Notes: generated from the sequence alone by a model not told the origin. Positions 7,284-19,789 are shown, numbered from the stretch's first letter. The stretch: 22,500 nucleotides of DNA from Batkoa obscura (GCA_030770535.1 JASVEC010000204.1:1-22500); one strand, 5' to 3'. Translations and numbers: made by a program.

Positions 7284-7401
7284 TACAACGGTCATATGAC
7301 TTTGAAAACACCGCTTCTCGTCAGATCAGCGCAGTTAAGCAAAGTACAGCATATTTAGTACTATAGTGGGAGACCATATGGGAATAGTATGTACTGTTGT
7401 T
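7284..7401 (+). rRNA. 5S ribosomal RNA, copy 2 (reference copy)
   Basis: 5S rRNA of the large ribosomal subunit, made by RNA polymerase III. Helix I forms from ACAACGGT (7285-7292) and ACTGTTGT (7393-7400), perfectly paired. Helix II forms from ACTTTG and CAAAGT. Conserved stretches are GAAAACACCG, CGTCAGATC, CAGTTAAGC, TTAGTACTAT, GGGAGACCATATGGGAAT. The length of 118 nt is normal. The exact ends are uncertain by one or two bases; they are set from helix I and the T-run. It resembles fungal 5S, S. pombe in particular. It is followed by a short spacer. It is the first complete gene of the array. Confidence 0.96.
7333..7380 (+). promoter_or_regulatory. Internal control region (A box to C box) of 5S
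   Basis: By position within 5S, the A box covers about nt 50-64 (AGTTAAGCAAAGTAC) and the C box about nt 80-97 (ATAGTGGGAGACCATATG). In type 1 polymerase III genes TFIIIA binds this region and recruits TFIIIC. Shown for copy 2; all full copies have the same bases. Confidence 0.75.
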
Positions 7402-7428
7402 TTTGTTTTTGTTTTTGTTTTTGTTTTT
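7400..7428 (+). terminator. Polymerase III terminator, five T5 runs
   Basis: Five runs of TTTTT separated by single G follow the helix I sequence directly. One run of four or more T normally suffices for polymerase III, so this is a redundant terminator. It is present after every copy, including truncated copy 1 (6905-6933). Confidence 0.9.
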
Positions 7429-7750
7429 GCTTTAAAATATTATAACAGCTGTCAAATTGATTTTTTATATAAAATACTTAATCTAAAGGTGATTTATAAA
7501 GCTTTAGATATATTAAAAATATTATTTAGCTTGTTAAAATTAATTATAAATATTAAAAAAACTGATTTTATTAATATTTTTAAAAATACTAAAAAACAAA
7601 ACAATAAGAATACAGCTACATTGTATTTATTAGAAATTTAAAAATAAAAATTTCTTATTTCTAAAGTTTGCAATTTTTCAAAATGTATTTTTTTAATAAT
7701 TTTATTCAAAATAATCAAAGTTATATAGTTCCCACTCCTTTATAATATTG

Positions 7751-7868
7751 TACAACGGTCATATGACTTTGAAAACACCGCTTCTCGTCAGATCAGCGCA
7801 GTTAAGCAAAGTACAGCATATTTAGTACTATAGTGGGAGACCATATGGGAATAGTATGTACTGTTGTT
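7751..7868 (+). rRNA. 5S ribosomal RNA, copy 3
   Basis: Same sequence as copy 2 by eye; a long spacer (two 28-bp blocks) follows. Confidence 0.95.
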
Positions 7869-8245
7869 TTTGTTTTTGTTTTTGTTTTTGTTTTTGCTTT
7901 AAAATATTATAACAGCTGTCAAATTGATTTTTTATATAAAATACTTAATCTAAAGGTGATTTATAAAGCTTTAGATATATTAAAAATATTATTTAGCTTG
8001 TTAAAATTAATTATAAATATTAAAAAAACTGATTTTATTAATATTTTTAAAAATACTAAAAAACAAAACAATAAGAATACAGCTACATTGTATTTATTAG
8101 AAATTTAAAAATAAAAATTTCTTATTTCTAAAGTTTGCAATTTTTCAAAATGTATTTTTTTAATAATTTTATTCAAAATGTATTTTTTTAATAATTTTAT
8201 TCAAAATAATCAAAGTTATATAGTTCCCACTCCTTTATAATATTG

Positions 8246-8363
8246 TACAACGGTCATATGACTTTGAAAACACCGCTTCTCGTCAGATCAGCGCAGTTAA
8301 GCAAAGTACAGCATATTTAGTACTATAGTGGGAGACCATATGGGAATAGTATGTACTGTTGTT
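8246..8363 (+). rRNA. 5S ribosomal RNA, copy 4
   Basis: Full-length; a short spacer follows. Confidence 0.95.
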
Positions 8364-8712
8364 TTTGTTTTTGTTTTTGTTTTTGTTTTTGCTTTAAAAT
8401 ATTATAACAGCTGTCAAATTGATTTTTTATATAAAATACTTAATCTAAAGGTGATTTATAAAGCTTTAGATATATTAAAAATATTATTTAGCTTGTTAAA
8501 ATTAATTATAAATATTAAAAAAACTGATTTTATTAATATTTTTAAAAATACTAAAAAACAAAACAATAAGAATACAGCTACATTGTATTTATTAGAAATT
8601 TAAAAATAAAAATTTCTTATTTCTAAAGTTTGCAATTTTTCAAAATGTATTTTTTTAATAATTTTATTCAAAATAATCAAAGTTATATAGTTCCCACTCC
8701 TTTATAATATTG

Positions 8713-8830
8713 TACAACGGTCATATGACTTTGAAAACACCGCTTCTCGTCAGATCAGCGCAGTTAAGCAAAGTACAGCATATTTAGTACTATAGTGGGA
8801 GACCATATGGGAATAGTATGTACTGTTGTT
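8713..8830 (+). rRNA. 5S ribosomal RNA, copy 5
   Basis: Full-length; a long spacer follows. Confidence 0.95.
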
Positions 8831-9207
8831 TTTGTTTTTGTTTTTGTTTTTGTTTTTGCTTTAAAATATTATAACAGCTGTCAAATTGATTTTTTATATA
8901 AAATACTTAATCTAAAGGTGATTTATAAAGCTTTAGATATATTAAAAATATTATTTAGCTTGTTAAAATTAATTATAAATATTAAAAAAACTGATTTTAT
9001 TAATATTTTTAAAAATACTAAAAAACAAAACAATAAGAATACAGCTACATTGTATTTATTAGAAATTTAAAAATAAAAATTTCTTATTTCTAAAGTTTGC
9101 AATTTTTCAAAATGTATTTTTTTAATAATTTTATTCAAAATGTATTTTTTTAATAATTTTATTCAAAATAATCAAAGTTATATAGTTCCCACTCCTTTAT
9201 AATATTG

Positions 9208-9325
9208 TACAACGGTCATATGACTTTGAAAACACCGCTTCTCGTCAGATCAGCGCAGTTAAGCAAAGTACAGCATATTTAGTACTATAGTGGGAGACCA
9301 TATGGGAATAGTATGTACTGTTGTT
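9208..9325 (+). rRNA. 5S ribosomal RNA, copy 6
   Basis: Full-length; a short spacer follows. Confidence 0.95.
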
Positions 9326-9674
9326 TTTGTTTTTGTTTTTGTTTTTGTTTTTGCTTTAAAATATTATAACAGCTGTCAAATTGATTTTTTATATAAAATA
9401 CTTAATCTAAAGGTGATTTATAAAGCTTTAGATATATTAAAAATATTATTTAGCTTGTTAAAATTAATTATAAATATTAAAAAAACTGATTTTATTAATA
9501 TTTTTAAAAATACTAAAAAACAAAACAATAAGAATACAGCTACATTGTATTTATTAGAAATTTAAAAATAAAAATTTCTTATTTCTAAAGTTTGCAATTT
9601 TTCAAAATGTATTTTTTTAATAATTTTATTCAAAATAATCAAAGTTATATAGTTCCCACTCCTTTATAATATTG

Positions 9675-9792
9675 TACAACGGTCATATGACTTTGAAAAC
9701 ACCGCTTCTCGTCAGATCAGCGCAGTTAAGCAAAGTACAGCATATTTAGTACTATAGTGGGAGACCATATGGGAATAGTATGTACTGTTGTT
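9675..9792 (+). rRNA. 5S ribosomal RNA, copy 7
   Basis: Full-length; a long spacer follows. Confidence 0.95.
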
Positions 9793-10169
9793 TTTGTTTT
9801 TGTTTTTGTTTTTGTTTTTGCTTTAAAATATTATAACAGCTGTCAAATTGATTTTTTATATAAAATACTTAATCTAAAGGTGATTTATAAAGCTTTAGAT
9901 ATATTAAAAATATTATTTAGCTTGTTAAAATTAATTATAAATATTAAAAAAACTGATTTTATTAATATTTTTAAAAATACTAAAAAACAAAACAATAAGA
10001 ATACAGCTACATTGTATTTATTAGAAATTTAAAAATAAAAATTTCTTATTTCTAAAGTTTGCAATTTTTCAAAATGTATTTTTTTAATAATTTTATTCAA
10101 AATGTATTTTTTTAATAATTTTATTCAAAATAATCAAAGTTATATAGTTCCCACTCCTTTATAATATTG

Positions 10170-10287
10170 TACAACGGTCATATGACTTTGAAAACACCGC
10201 TTCTCGTCAGATCAGCGCAGTTAAGCAAAGTACAGCATATTTAGTACTATAGTGGGAGACCATATGGGAATAGTATGTACTGTTGTT
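10170..10287 (+). rRNA. 5S ribosomal RNA, copy 8
   Basis: Full-length; a short spacer follows. Confidence 0.95.
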
Positions 10288-10636
10288 TTTGTTTTTGTTT
10301 TTGTTTTTGTTTTTGCTTTAAAATATTATAACAGCTGTCAAATTGATTTTTTATATAAAATACTTAATCTAAAGGTGATTTATAAAGCTTTAGATATATT
10401 AAAAATATTATTTAGCTTGTTAAAATTAATTATAAATATTAAAAAAACTGATTTTATTAATATTTTTAAAAATACTAAAAAACAAAACAATAAGAATACA
10501 GCTACATTGTATTTATTAGAAATTTAAAAATAAAAATTTCTTATTTCTAAAGTTTGCAATTTTTCAAAATGTATTTTTTTAATAATTTTATTCAAAATAA
10601 TCAAAGTTATATAGTTCCCACTCCTTTATAATATTG

Positions 10637-10754
10637 TACAACGGTCATATGACTTTGAAAACACCGCTTCTCGTCAGATCAGCGCAGTTAAGCAAAGTAC
10701 AGCATATTTAGTACTATAGTGGGAGACCATATGGGAATAGTATGTACTGTTGTT
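10637..10754 (+). rRNA. 5S ribosomal RNA, copy 9
   Basis: Full-length; a long spacer follows. Confidence 0.95.
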
Positions 10755-11131
10755 TTTGTTTTTGTTTTTGTTTTTGTTTTTGCTTTAAAATATTATAACA
10801 GCTGTCAAATTGATTTTTTATATAAAATACTTAATCTAAAGGTGATTTATAAAGCTTTAGATATATTAAAAATATTATTTAGCTTGTTAAAATTAATTAT
10901 AAATATTAAAAAAACTGATTTTATTAATATTTTTAAAAATACTAAAAAACAAAACAATAAGAATACAGCTACATTGTATTTATTAGAAATTTAAAAATAA
11001 AAATTTCTTATTTCTAAAGTTTGCAATTTTTCAAAATGTATTTTTTTAATAATTTTATTCAAAATGTATTTTTTTAATAATTTTATTCAAAATAATCAAA
11101 GTTATATAGTTCCCACTCCTTTATAATATTG

Positions 11132-11249
11132 TACAACGGTCATATGACTTTGAAAACACCGCTTCTCGTCAGATCAGCGCAGTTAAGCAAAGTACAGCAT
11201 ATTTAGTACTATAGTGGGAGACCATATGGGAATAGTATGTACTGTTGTT
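11132..11249 (+). rRNA. 5S ribosomal RNA, copy 10
   Basis: Full-length; a short spacer follows. Confidence 0.95.
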
Positions 11250-11598
11250 TTTGTTTTTGTTTTTGTTTTTGTTTTTGCTTTAAAATATTATAACAGCTGT
11301 CAAATTGATTTTTTATATAAAATACTTAATCTAAAGGTGATTTATAAAGCTTTAGATATATTAAAAATATTATTTAGCTTGTTAAAATTAATTATAAATA
11401 TTAAAAAAACTGATTTTATTAATATTTTTAAAAATACTAAAAAACAAAACAATAAGAATACAGCTACATTGTATTTATTAGAAATTTAAAAATAAAAATT
11501 TCTTATTTCTAAAGTTTGCAATTTTTCAAAATGTATTTTTTTAATAATTTTATTCAAAATAATCAAAGTTATATAGTTCCCACTCCTTTATAATATTG

Positions 11599-11716
11599 TA
11601 CAACGGTCATATGACTTTGAAAACACCGCTTCTCGTCAGATCAGCGCAGTTAAGCAAAGTACAGCATATTTAGTACTATAGTGGGAGACCATATGGGAAT
11701 AGTATGTACTGTTGTT
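11599..11716 (+). rRNA. 5S ribosomal RNA, copy 11
   Basis: Full-length; a long spacer follows. Confidence 0.95.
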
Positions 11717-12093
11717 TTTGTTTTTGTTTTTGTTTTTGTTTTTGCTTTAAAATATTATAACAGCTGTCAAATTGATTTTTTATATAAAATACTTAATCTA
11801 AAGGTGATTTATAAAGCTTTAGATATATTAAAAATATTATTTAGCTTGTTAAAATTAATTATAAATATTAAAAAAACTGATTTTATTAATATTTTTAAAA
11901 ATACTAAAAAACAAAACAATAAGAATACAGCTACATTGTATTTATTAGAAATTTAAAAATAAAAATTTCTTATTTCTAAAGTTTGCAATTTTTCAAAATG
12001 TATTTTTTTAATAATTTTATTCAAAATGTATTTTTTTAATAATTTTATTCAAAATAATCAAAGTTATATAGTTCCCACTCCTTTATAATATTG

Positions 12094-12211
12094 TACAACG
12101 GTCATATGACTTTGAAAACACCGCTTCTCGTCAGATCAGCGCAGTTAAGCAAAGTACAGCATATTTAGTACTATAGTGGGAGACCATATGGGAATAGTAT
12201 GTACTGTTGTT
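12094..12211 (+). rRNA. 5S ribosomal RNA, copy 12
   Basis: Full-length; a short spacer follows. Confidence 0.95.
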
Positions 12212-12560
12212 TTTGTTTTTGTTTTTGTTTTTGTTTTTGCTTTAAAATATTATAACAGCTGTCAAATTGATTTTTTATATAAAATACTTAATCTAAAGGT
12301 GATTTATAAAGCTTTAGATATATTAAAAATATTATTTAGCTTGTTAAAATTAATTATAAATATTAAAAAAACTGATTTTATTAATATTTTTAAAAATACT
12401 AAAAAACAAAACAATAAGAATACAGCTACATTGTATTTATTAGAAATTTAAAAATAAAAATTTCTTATTTCTAAAGTTTGCAATTTTTCAAAATGTATTT
12501 TTTTAATAATTTTATTCAAAATAATCAAAGTTATATAGTTCCCACTCCTTTATAATATTG

Positions 12561-12678
12561 TACAACGGTCATATGACTTTGAAAACACCGCTTCTCGTCA
12601 GATCAGCGCAGTTAAGCAAAGTACAGCATATTTAGTACTATAGTGGGAGACCATATGGGAATAGTATGTACTGTTGTT
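12561..12678 (+). rRNA. 5S ribosomal RNA, copy 13
   Basis: Full-length; a long spacer follows. Confidence 0.95.
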
Positions 12679-13055
12679 TTTGTTTTTGTTTTTGTTTTTG
12701 TTTTTGCTTTAAAATATTATAACAGCTGTCAAATTGATTTTTTATATAAAATACTTAATCTAAAGGTGATTTATAAAGCTTTAGATATATTAAAAATATT
12801 ATTTAGCTTGTTAAAATTAATTATAAATATTAAAAAAACTGATTTTATTAATATTTTTAAAAATACTAAAAAACAAAACAATAAGAATACAGCTACATTG
12901 TATTTATTAGAAATTTAAAAATAAAAATTTCTTATTTCTAAAGTTTGCAATTTTTCAAAATGTATTTTTTTAATAATTTTATTCAAAATGTATTTTTTTA
13001 ATAATTTTATTCAAAATAATCAAAGTTATATAGTTCCCACTCCTTTATAATATTG

Positions 13056-13173
13056 TACAACGGTCATATGACTTTGAAAACACCGCTTCTCGTCAGATCA
13101 GCGCAGTTAAGCAAAGTACAGCATATTTAGTACTATAGTGGGAGACCATATGGGAATAGTATGTACTGTTGTT
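13056..13173 (+). rRNA. 5S ribosomal RNA, copy 14
   Basis: Full-length; a short spacer follows. Confidence 0.95.
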
Positions 13174-13522
13174 TTTGTTTTTGTTTTTGTTTTTGTTTTT
13201 GCTTTAAAATATTATAACAGCTGTCAAATTGATTTTTTATATAAAATACTTAATCTAAAGGTGATTTATAAAGCTTTAGATATATTAAAAATATTATTTA
13301 GCTTGTTAAAATTAATTATAAATATTAAAAAAACTGATTTTATTAATATTTTTAAAAATACTAAAAAACAAAACAATAAGAATACAGCTACATTGTATTT
13401 ATTAGAAATTTAAAAATAAAAATTTCTTATTTCTAAAGTTTGCAATTTTTCAAAATGTATTTTTTTAATAATTTTATTCAAAATAATCAAAGTTATATAG
13501 TTCCCACTCCTTTATAATATTG

Positions 13523-13640
13523 TACAACGGTCATATGACTTTGAAAACACCGCTTCTCGTCAGATCAGCGCAGTTAAGCAAAGTACAGCATATTTAGTAC
13601 TATAGTGGGAGACCATATGGGAATAGTATGTACTGTTGTT
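13523..13640 (+). rRNA. 5S ribosomal RNA, copy 15
   Basis: Full-length; a long spacer follows. Confidence 0.95.
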
Positions 13641-14017
13641 TTTGTTTTTGTTTTTGTTTTTGTTTTTGCTTTAAAATATTATAACAGCTGTCAAATTGAT
13701 TTTTTATATAAAATACTTAATCTAAAGGTGATTTATAAAGCTTTAGATATATTAAAAATATTATTTAGCTTGTTAAAATTAATTATAAATATTAAAAAAA
13801 CTGATTTTATTAATATTTTTAAAAATACTAAAAAACAAAACAATAAGAATACAGCTACATTGTATTTATTAGAAATTTAAAAATAAAAATTTCTTATTTC
13901 TAAAGTTTGCAATTTTTCAAAATGTATTTTTTTAATAATTTTATTCAAAATGTATTTTTTTAATAATTTTATTCAAAATAATCAAAGTTATATAGTTCCC
14001 ACTCCTTTATAATATTG

Positions 14018-14135
14018 TACAACGGTCATATGACTTTGAAAACACCGCTTCTCGTCAGATCAGCGCAGTTAAGCAAAGTACAGCATATTTAGTACTATAG
14101 TGGGAGACCATATGGGAATAGTATGTACTGTTGTT
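14018..14135 (+). rRNA. 5S ribosomal RNA, copy 16
   Basis: Full-length; a short spacer follows. Confidence 0.95.
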
Positions 14136-14484
14136 TTTGTTTTTGTTTTTGTTTTTGTTTTTGCTTTAAAATATTATAACAGCTGTCAAATTGATTTTTT
14201 ATATAAAATACTTAATCTAAAGGTGATTTATAAAGCTTTAGATATATTAAAAATATTATTTAGCTTGTTAAAATTAATTATAAATATTAAAAAAACTGAT
14301 TTTATTAATATTTTTAAAAATACTAAAAAACAAAACAATAAGAATACAGCTACATTGTATTTATTAGAAATTTAAAAATAAAAATTTCTTATTTCTAAAG
14401 TTTGCAATTTTTCAAAATGTATTTTTTTAATAATTTTATTCAAAATAATCAAAGTTATATAGTTCCCACTCCTTTATAATATTG

Positions 14485-14602
14485 TACAACGGTCATATGA
14501 CTTTGAAAACACCGCTTCTCGTCAGATCAGCGCAGTTAAGCAAAGTACAGCATATTTAGTACTATAGTGGGAGACCATATGGGAATAGTATGTACTGTTG
14601 TT
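14485..14602 (+). rRNA. 5S ribosomal RNA, copy 17
   Basis: Full-length; a long spacer follows. Confidence 0.95.
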
Positions 14603-14979
14603 TTTGTTTTTGTTTTTGTTTTTGTTTTTGCTTTAAAATATTATAACAGCTGTCAAATTGATTTTTTATATAAAATACTTAATCTAAAGGTGATTTATAA
14701 AGCTTTAGATATATTAAAAATATTATTTAGCTTGTTAAAATTAATTATAAATATTAAAAAAACTGATTTTATTAATATTTTTAAAAATACTAAAAAACAA
14801 AACAATAAGAATACAGCTACATTGTATTTATTAGAAATTTAAAAATAAAAATTTCTTATTTCTAAAGTTTGCAATTTTTCAAAATGTATTTTTTTAATAA
14901 TTTTATTCAAAATGTATTTTTTTAATAATTTTATTCAAAATAATCAAAGTTATATAGTTCCCACTCCTTTATAATATTG

Positions 14980-15097
14980 TACAACGGTCATATGACTTTG
15001 AAAACACCGCTTCTCGTCAGATCAGCGCAGTTAAGCAAAGTACAGCATATTTAGTACTATAGTGGGAGACCATATGGGAATAGTATGTACTGTTGTT
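14980..15097 (+). rRNA. 5S ribosomal RNA, copy 18
   Basis: Full-length; a short spacer follows. Confidence 0.95.
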
Positions 15098-15446
15098 TTT
15101 GTTTTTGTTTTTGTTTTTGTTTTTGCTTTAAAATATTATAACAGCTGTCAAATTGATTTTTTATATAAAATACTTAATCTAAAGGTGATTTATAAAGCTT
15201 TAGATATATTAAAAATATTATTTAGCTTGTTAAAATTAATTATAAATATTAAAAAAACTGATTTTATTAATATTTTTAAAAATACTAAAAAACAAAACAA
15301 TAAGAATACAGCTACATTGTATTTATTAGAAATTTAAAAATAAAAATTTCTTATTTCTAAAGTTTGCAATTTTTCAAAATGTATTTTTTTAATAATTTTA
15401 TTCAAAATAATCAAAGTTATATAGTTCCCACTCCTTTATAATATTG

Positions 15447-15564
15447 TACAACGGTCATATGACTTTGAAAACACCGCTTCTCGTCAGATCAGCGCAGTTA
15501 AGCAAAGTACAGCATATTTAGTACTATAGTGGGAGACCATATGGGAATAGTATGTACTGTTGTT
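15447..15564 (+). rRNA. 5S ribosomal RNA, copy 19
   Basis: Full-length; a long spacer follows. Confidence 0.95.
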
Positions 15565-15941
15565 TTTGTTTTTGTTTTTGTTTTTGTTTTTGCTTTAAAA
15601 TATTATAACAGCTGTCAAATTGATTTTTTATATAAAATACTTAATCTAAAGGTGATTTATAAAGCTTTAGATATATTAAAAATATTATTTAGCTTGTTAA
15701 AATTAATTATAAATATTAAAAAAACTGATTTTATTAATATTTTTAAAAATACTAAAAAACAAAACAATAAGAATACAGCTACATTGTATTTATTAGAAAT
15801 TTAAAAATAAAAATTTCTTATTTCTAAAGTTTGCAATTTTTCAAAATGTATTTTTTTAATAATTTTATTCAAAATGTATTTTTTTAATAATTTTATTCAA
15901 AATAATCAAAGTTATATAGTTCCCACTCCTTTATAATATTG

Positions 15942-16059
15942 TACAACGGTCATATGACTTTGAAAACACCGCTTCTCGTCAGATCAGCGCAGTTAAGCAA
16001 AGTACAGCATATTTAGTACTATAGTGGGAGACCATATGGGAATAGTATGTACTGTTGTT
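15942..16059 (+). rRNA. 5S ribosomal RNA, copy 20
   Basis: Full-length; a short spacer follows. Confidence 0.95.
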
Positions 16060-16408
16060 TTTGTTTTTGTTTTTGTTTTTGTTTTTGCTTTAAAATATTA
16101 TAACAGCTGTCAAATTGATTTTTTATATAAAATACTTAATCTAAAGGTGATTTATAAAGCTTTAGATATATTAAAAATATTATTTAGCTTGTTAAAATTA
16201 ATTATAAATATTAAAAAAACTGATTTTATTAATATTTTTAAAAATACTAAAAAACAAAACAATAAGAATACAGCTACATTGTATTTATTAGAAATTTAAA
16301 AATAAAAATTTCTTATTTCTAAAGTTTGCAATTTTTCAAAATGTATTTTTTTAATAATTTTATTCAAAATAATCAAAGTTATATAGTTCCCACTCCTTTA
16401 TAATATTG

Positions 16409-16526
16409 TACAACGGTCATATGACTTTGAAAACACCGCTTCTCGTCAGATCAGCGCAGTTAAGCAAAGTACAGCATATTTAGTACTATAGTGGGAGACC
16501 ATATGGGAATAGTATGTACTGTTGTT
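16409..16526 (+). rRNA. 5S ribosomal RNA, copy 21
   Basis: Full-length; a long spacer follows. Confidence 0.95.
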
Positions 16527-16903
16527 TTTGTTTTTGTTTTTGTTTTTGTTTTTGCTTTAAAATATTATAACAGCTGTCAAATTGATTTTTTATATAAAAT
16601 ACTTAATCTAAAGGTGATTTATAAAGCTTTAGATATATTAAAAATATTATTTAGCTTGTTAAAATTAATTATAAATATTAAAAAAACTGATTTTATTAAT
16701 ATTTTTAAAAATACTAAAAAACAAAACAATAAGAATACAGCTACATTGTATTTATTAGAAATTTAAAAATAAAAATTTCTTATTTCTAAAGTTTGCAATT
16801 TTTCAAAATGTATTTTTTTAATAATTTTATTCAAAATGTATTTTTTTAATAATTTTATTCAAAATAATCAAAGTTATATAGTTCCCACTCCTTTATAATA
16901 TTG

Positions 16904-17021
16904 TACAACGGTCATATGACTTTGAAAACACCGCTTCTCGTCAGATCAGCGCAGTTAAGCAAAGTACAGCATATTTAGTACTATAGTGGGAGACCATATG
17001 GGAATAGTATGTACTGTTGTT
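16904..17021 (+). rRNA. 5S ribosomal RNA, copy 22
   Basis: Full-length; a short spacer follows. Confidence 0.95.
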
Positions 17022-17370
17022 TTTGTTTTTGTTTTTGTTTTTGTTTTTGCTTTAAAATATTATAACAGCTGTCAAATTGATTTTTTATATAAAATACTTA
17101 ATCTAAAGGTGATTTATAAAGCTTTAGATATATTAAAAATATTATTTAGCTTGTTAAAATTAATTATAAATATTAAAAAAACTGATTTTATTAATATTTT
17201 TAAAAATACTAAAAAACAAAACAATAAGAATACAGCTACATTGTATTTATTAGAAATTTAAAAATAAAAATTTCTTATTTCTAAAGTTTGCAATTTTTCA
17301 AAATGTATTTTTTTAATAATTTTATTCAAAATAATCAAAGTTATATAGTTCCCACTCCTTTATAATATTG

Positions 17371-17488
17371 TACAACGGTCATATGACTTTGAAAACACCG
17401 CTTCTCGTCAGATCAGCGCAGTTAAGCAAAGTACAGCATATTTAGTACTATAGTGGGAGACCATATGGGAATAGTATGTACTGTTGTT
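17371..17488 (+). rRNA. 5S ribosomal RNA, copy 23
   Basis: Full-length; a long spacer follows. Confidence 0.95.
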
Positions 17489-17865
17489 TTTGTTTTTGTT
17501 TTTGTTTTTGTTTTTGCTTTAAAATATTATAACAGCTGTCAAATTGATTTTTTATATAAAATACTTAATCTAAAGGTGATTTATAAAGCTTTAGATATAT
17601 TAAAAATATTATTTAGCTTGTTAAAATTAATTATAAATATTAAAAAAACTGATTTTATTAATATTTTTAAAAATACTAAAAAACAAAACAATAAGAATAC
17701 AGCTACATTGTATTTATTAGAAATTTAAAAATAAAAATTTCTTATTTCTAAAGTTTGCAATTTTTCAAAATGTATTTTTTTAATAATTTTATTCAAAATG
17801 TATTTTTTTAATAATTTTATTCAAAATAATCAAAGTTATATAGTTCCCACTCCTTTATAATATTG

Positions 17866-17983
17866 TACAACGGTCATATGACTTTGAAAACACCGCTTCT
17901 CGTCAGATCAGCGCAGTTAAGCAAAGTACAGCATATTTAGTACTATAGTGGGAGACCATATGGGAATAGTATGTACTGTTGTT
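17866..17983 (+). rRNA. 5S ribosomal RNA, copy 24
   Basis: Full-length; a short spacer follows. Confidence 0.95.
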
Positions 17984-18332
17984 TTTGTTTTTGTTTTTGT
18001 TTTTGTTTTTGCTTTAAAATATTATAACAGCTGTCAAATTGATTTTTTATATAAAATACTTAATCTAAAGGTGATTTATAAAGCTTTAGATATATTAAAA
18101 ATATTATTTAGCTTGTTAAAATTAATTATAAATATTAAAAAAACTGATTTTATTAATATTTTTAAAAATACTAAAAAACAAAACAATAAGAATACAGCTA
18201 CATTGTATTTATTAGAAATTTAAAAATAAAAATTTCTTATTTCTAAAGTTTGCAATTTTTCAAAATGTATTTTTTTAATAATTTTATTCAAAATAATCAA
18301 AGTTATATAGTTCCCACTCCTTTATAATATTG

Positions 18333-18450
18333 TACAACGGTCATATGACTTTGAAAACACCGCTTCTCGTCAGATCAGCGCAGTTAAGCAAAGTACAGCA
18401 TATTTAGTACTATAGTGGGAGACCATATGGGAATAGTATGTACTGTTGTT
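18333..18450 (+). rRNA. 5S ribosomal RNA, copy 25
   Basis: Full-length; a long spacer follows. Confidence 0.95.
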
Positions 18451-18827
18451 TTTGTTTTTGTTTTTGTTTTTGTTTTTGCTTTAAAATATTATAACAGCTG
18501 TCAAATTGATTTTTTATATAAAATACTTAATCTAAAGGTGATTTATAAAGCTTTAGATATATTAAAAATATTATTTAGCTTGTTAAAATTAATTATAAAT
18601 ATTAAAAAAACTGATTTTATTAATATTTTTAAAAATACTAAAAAACAAAACAATAAGAATACAGCTACATTGTATTTATTAGAAATTTAAAAATAAAAAT
18701 TTCTTATTTCTAAAGTTTGCAATTTTTCAAAATGTATTTTTTTAATAATTTTATTCAAAATGTATTTTTTTAATAATTTTATTCAAAATAATCAAAGTTA
18801 TATAGTTCCCACTCCTTTATAATATTG

Positions 18828-18945
18828 TACAACGGTCATATGACTTTGAAAACACCGCTTCTCGTCAGATCAGCGCAGTTAAGCAAAGTACAGCATATTT
18901 AGTACTATAGTGGGAGACCATATGGGAATAGTATGTACTGTTGTT
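18828..18945 (+). rRNA. 5S ribosomal RNA, copy 26
   Basis: Full-length; a short spacer follows, closing the thirteenth exact 962-bp pair. Confidence 0.95.
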
Positions 18946-19294
18946 TTTGTTTTTGTTTTTGTTTTTGTTTTTGCTTTAAAATATTATAACAGCTGTCAAA
19001 TTGATTTTTTATATAAAATACTTAATCTAAAGGTGATTTATAAAGCTTTAGATATATTAAAAATATTATTTAGCTTGTTAAAATTAATTATAAATATTAA
19101 AAAAACTGATTTTATTAATATTTTTAAAAATACTAAAAAACAAAACAATAAGAATACAGCTACATTGTATTTATTAGAAATTTAAAAATAAAAATTTCTT
19201 ATTTCTAAAGTTTGCAATTTTTCAAAATGTATTTTTTTAATAATTTTATTCAAAATAATCAAAGTTATATAGTTCCCACTCCTTTATAATATTG

Positions 19295-19412
19295 TACAAC
19301 GGTCATATGACTTTGAAAACACCGCTTCTCGTCAGATCAGCGCAGTTAAGCAAAGTACAGCATATTTAGTACTATAGTGGGAGACCATATGGGAATAGTA
19401 TGTACTGTTGTT
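19295..19412 (+). rRNA. 5S ribosomal RNA, copy 27
   Basis: Full-length; a long spacer follows (unit 495 bp). Confidence 0.95.
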
Positions 19413-19789
19413 TTTGTTTTTGTTTTTGTTTTTGTTTTTGCTTTAAAATATTATAACAGCTGTCAAATTGATTTTTTATATAAAATACTTAATCTAAAGG
19501 TGATTTATAAAGCTTTAGATATATTAAAAATATTATTTAGCTTGTTAAAATTAATTATAAATATTAAAAAAACTGATTTTATTAATATTTTTAAAAATAC
19601 TAAAAAACAAAACAATAAGAATACAGCTACATTGTATTTATTAGAAATTTAAAAATAAAAATTTCTTATTTCTAAAGTTTGCAATTTTTCAAAATGTATT
19701 TTTTTAATAATTTTATTCAAAATGTATTTTTTTAATAATTTTATTCAAAATAATCAAAGTTATATAGTTCCCACTCCTTTATAATATTG

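Noticed and set aside
7440-7750. Second RNA gene (tRNA, U6 or spliced leader) in the spacer
   Set aside because: No cloverleaf, no A/B box pair and no spliced-leader or U6 core was found; only short palindromes are present.
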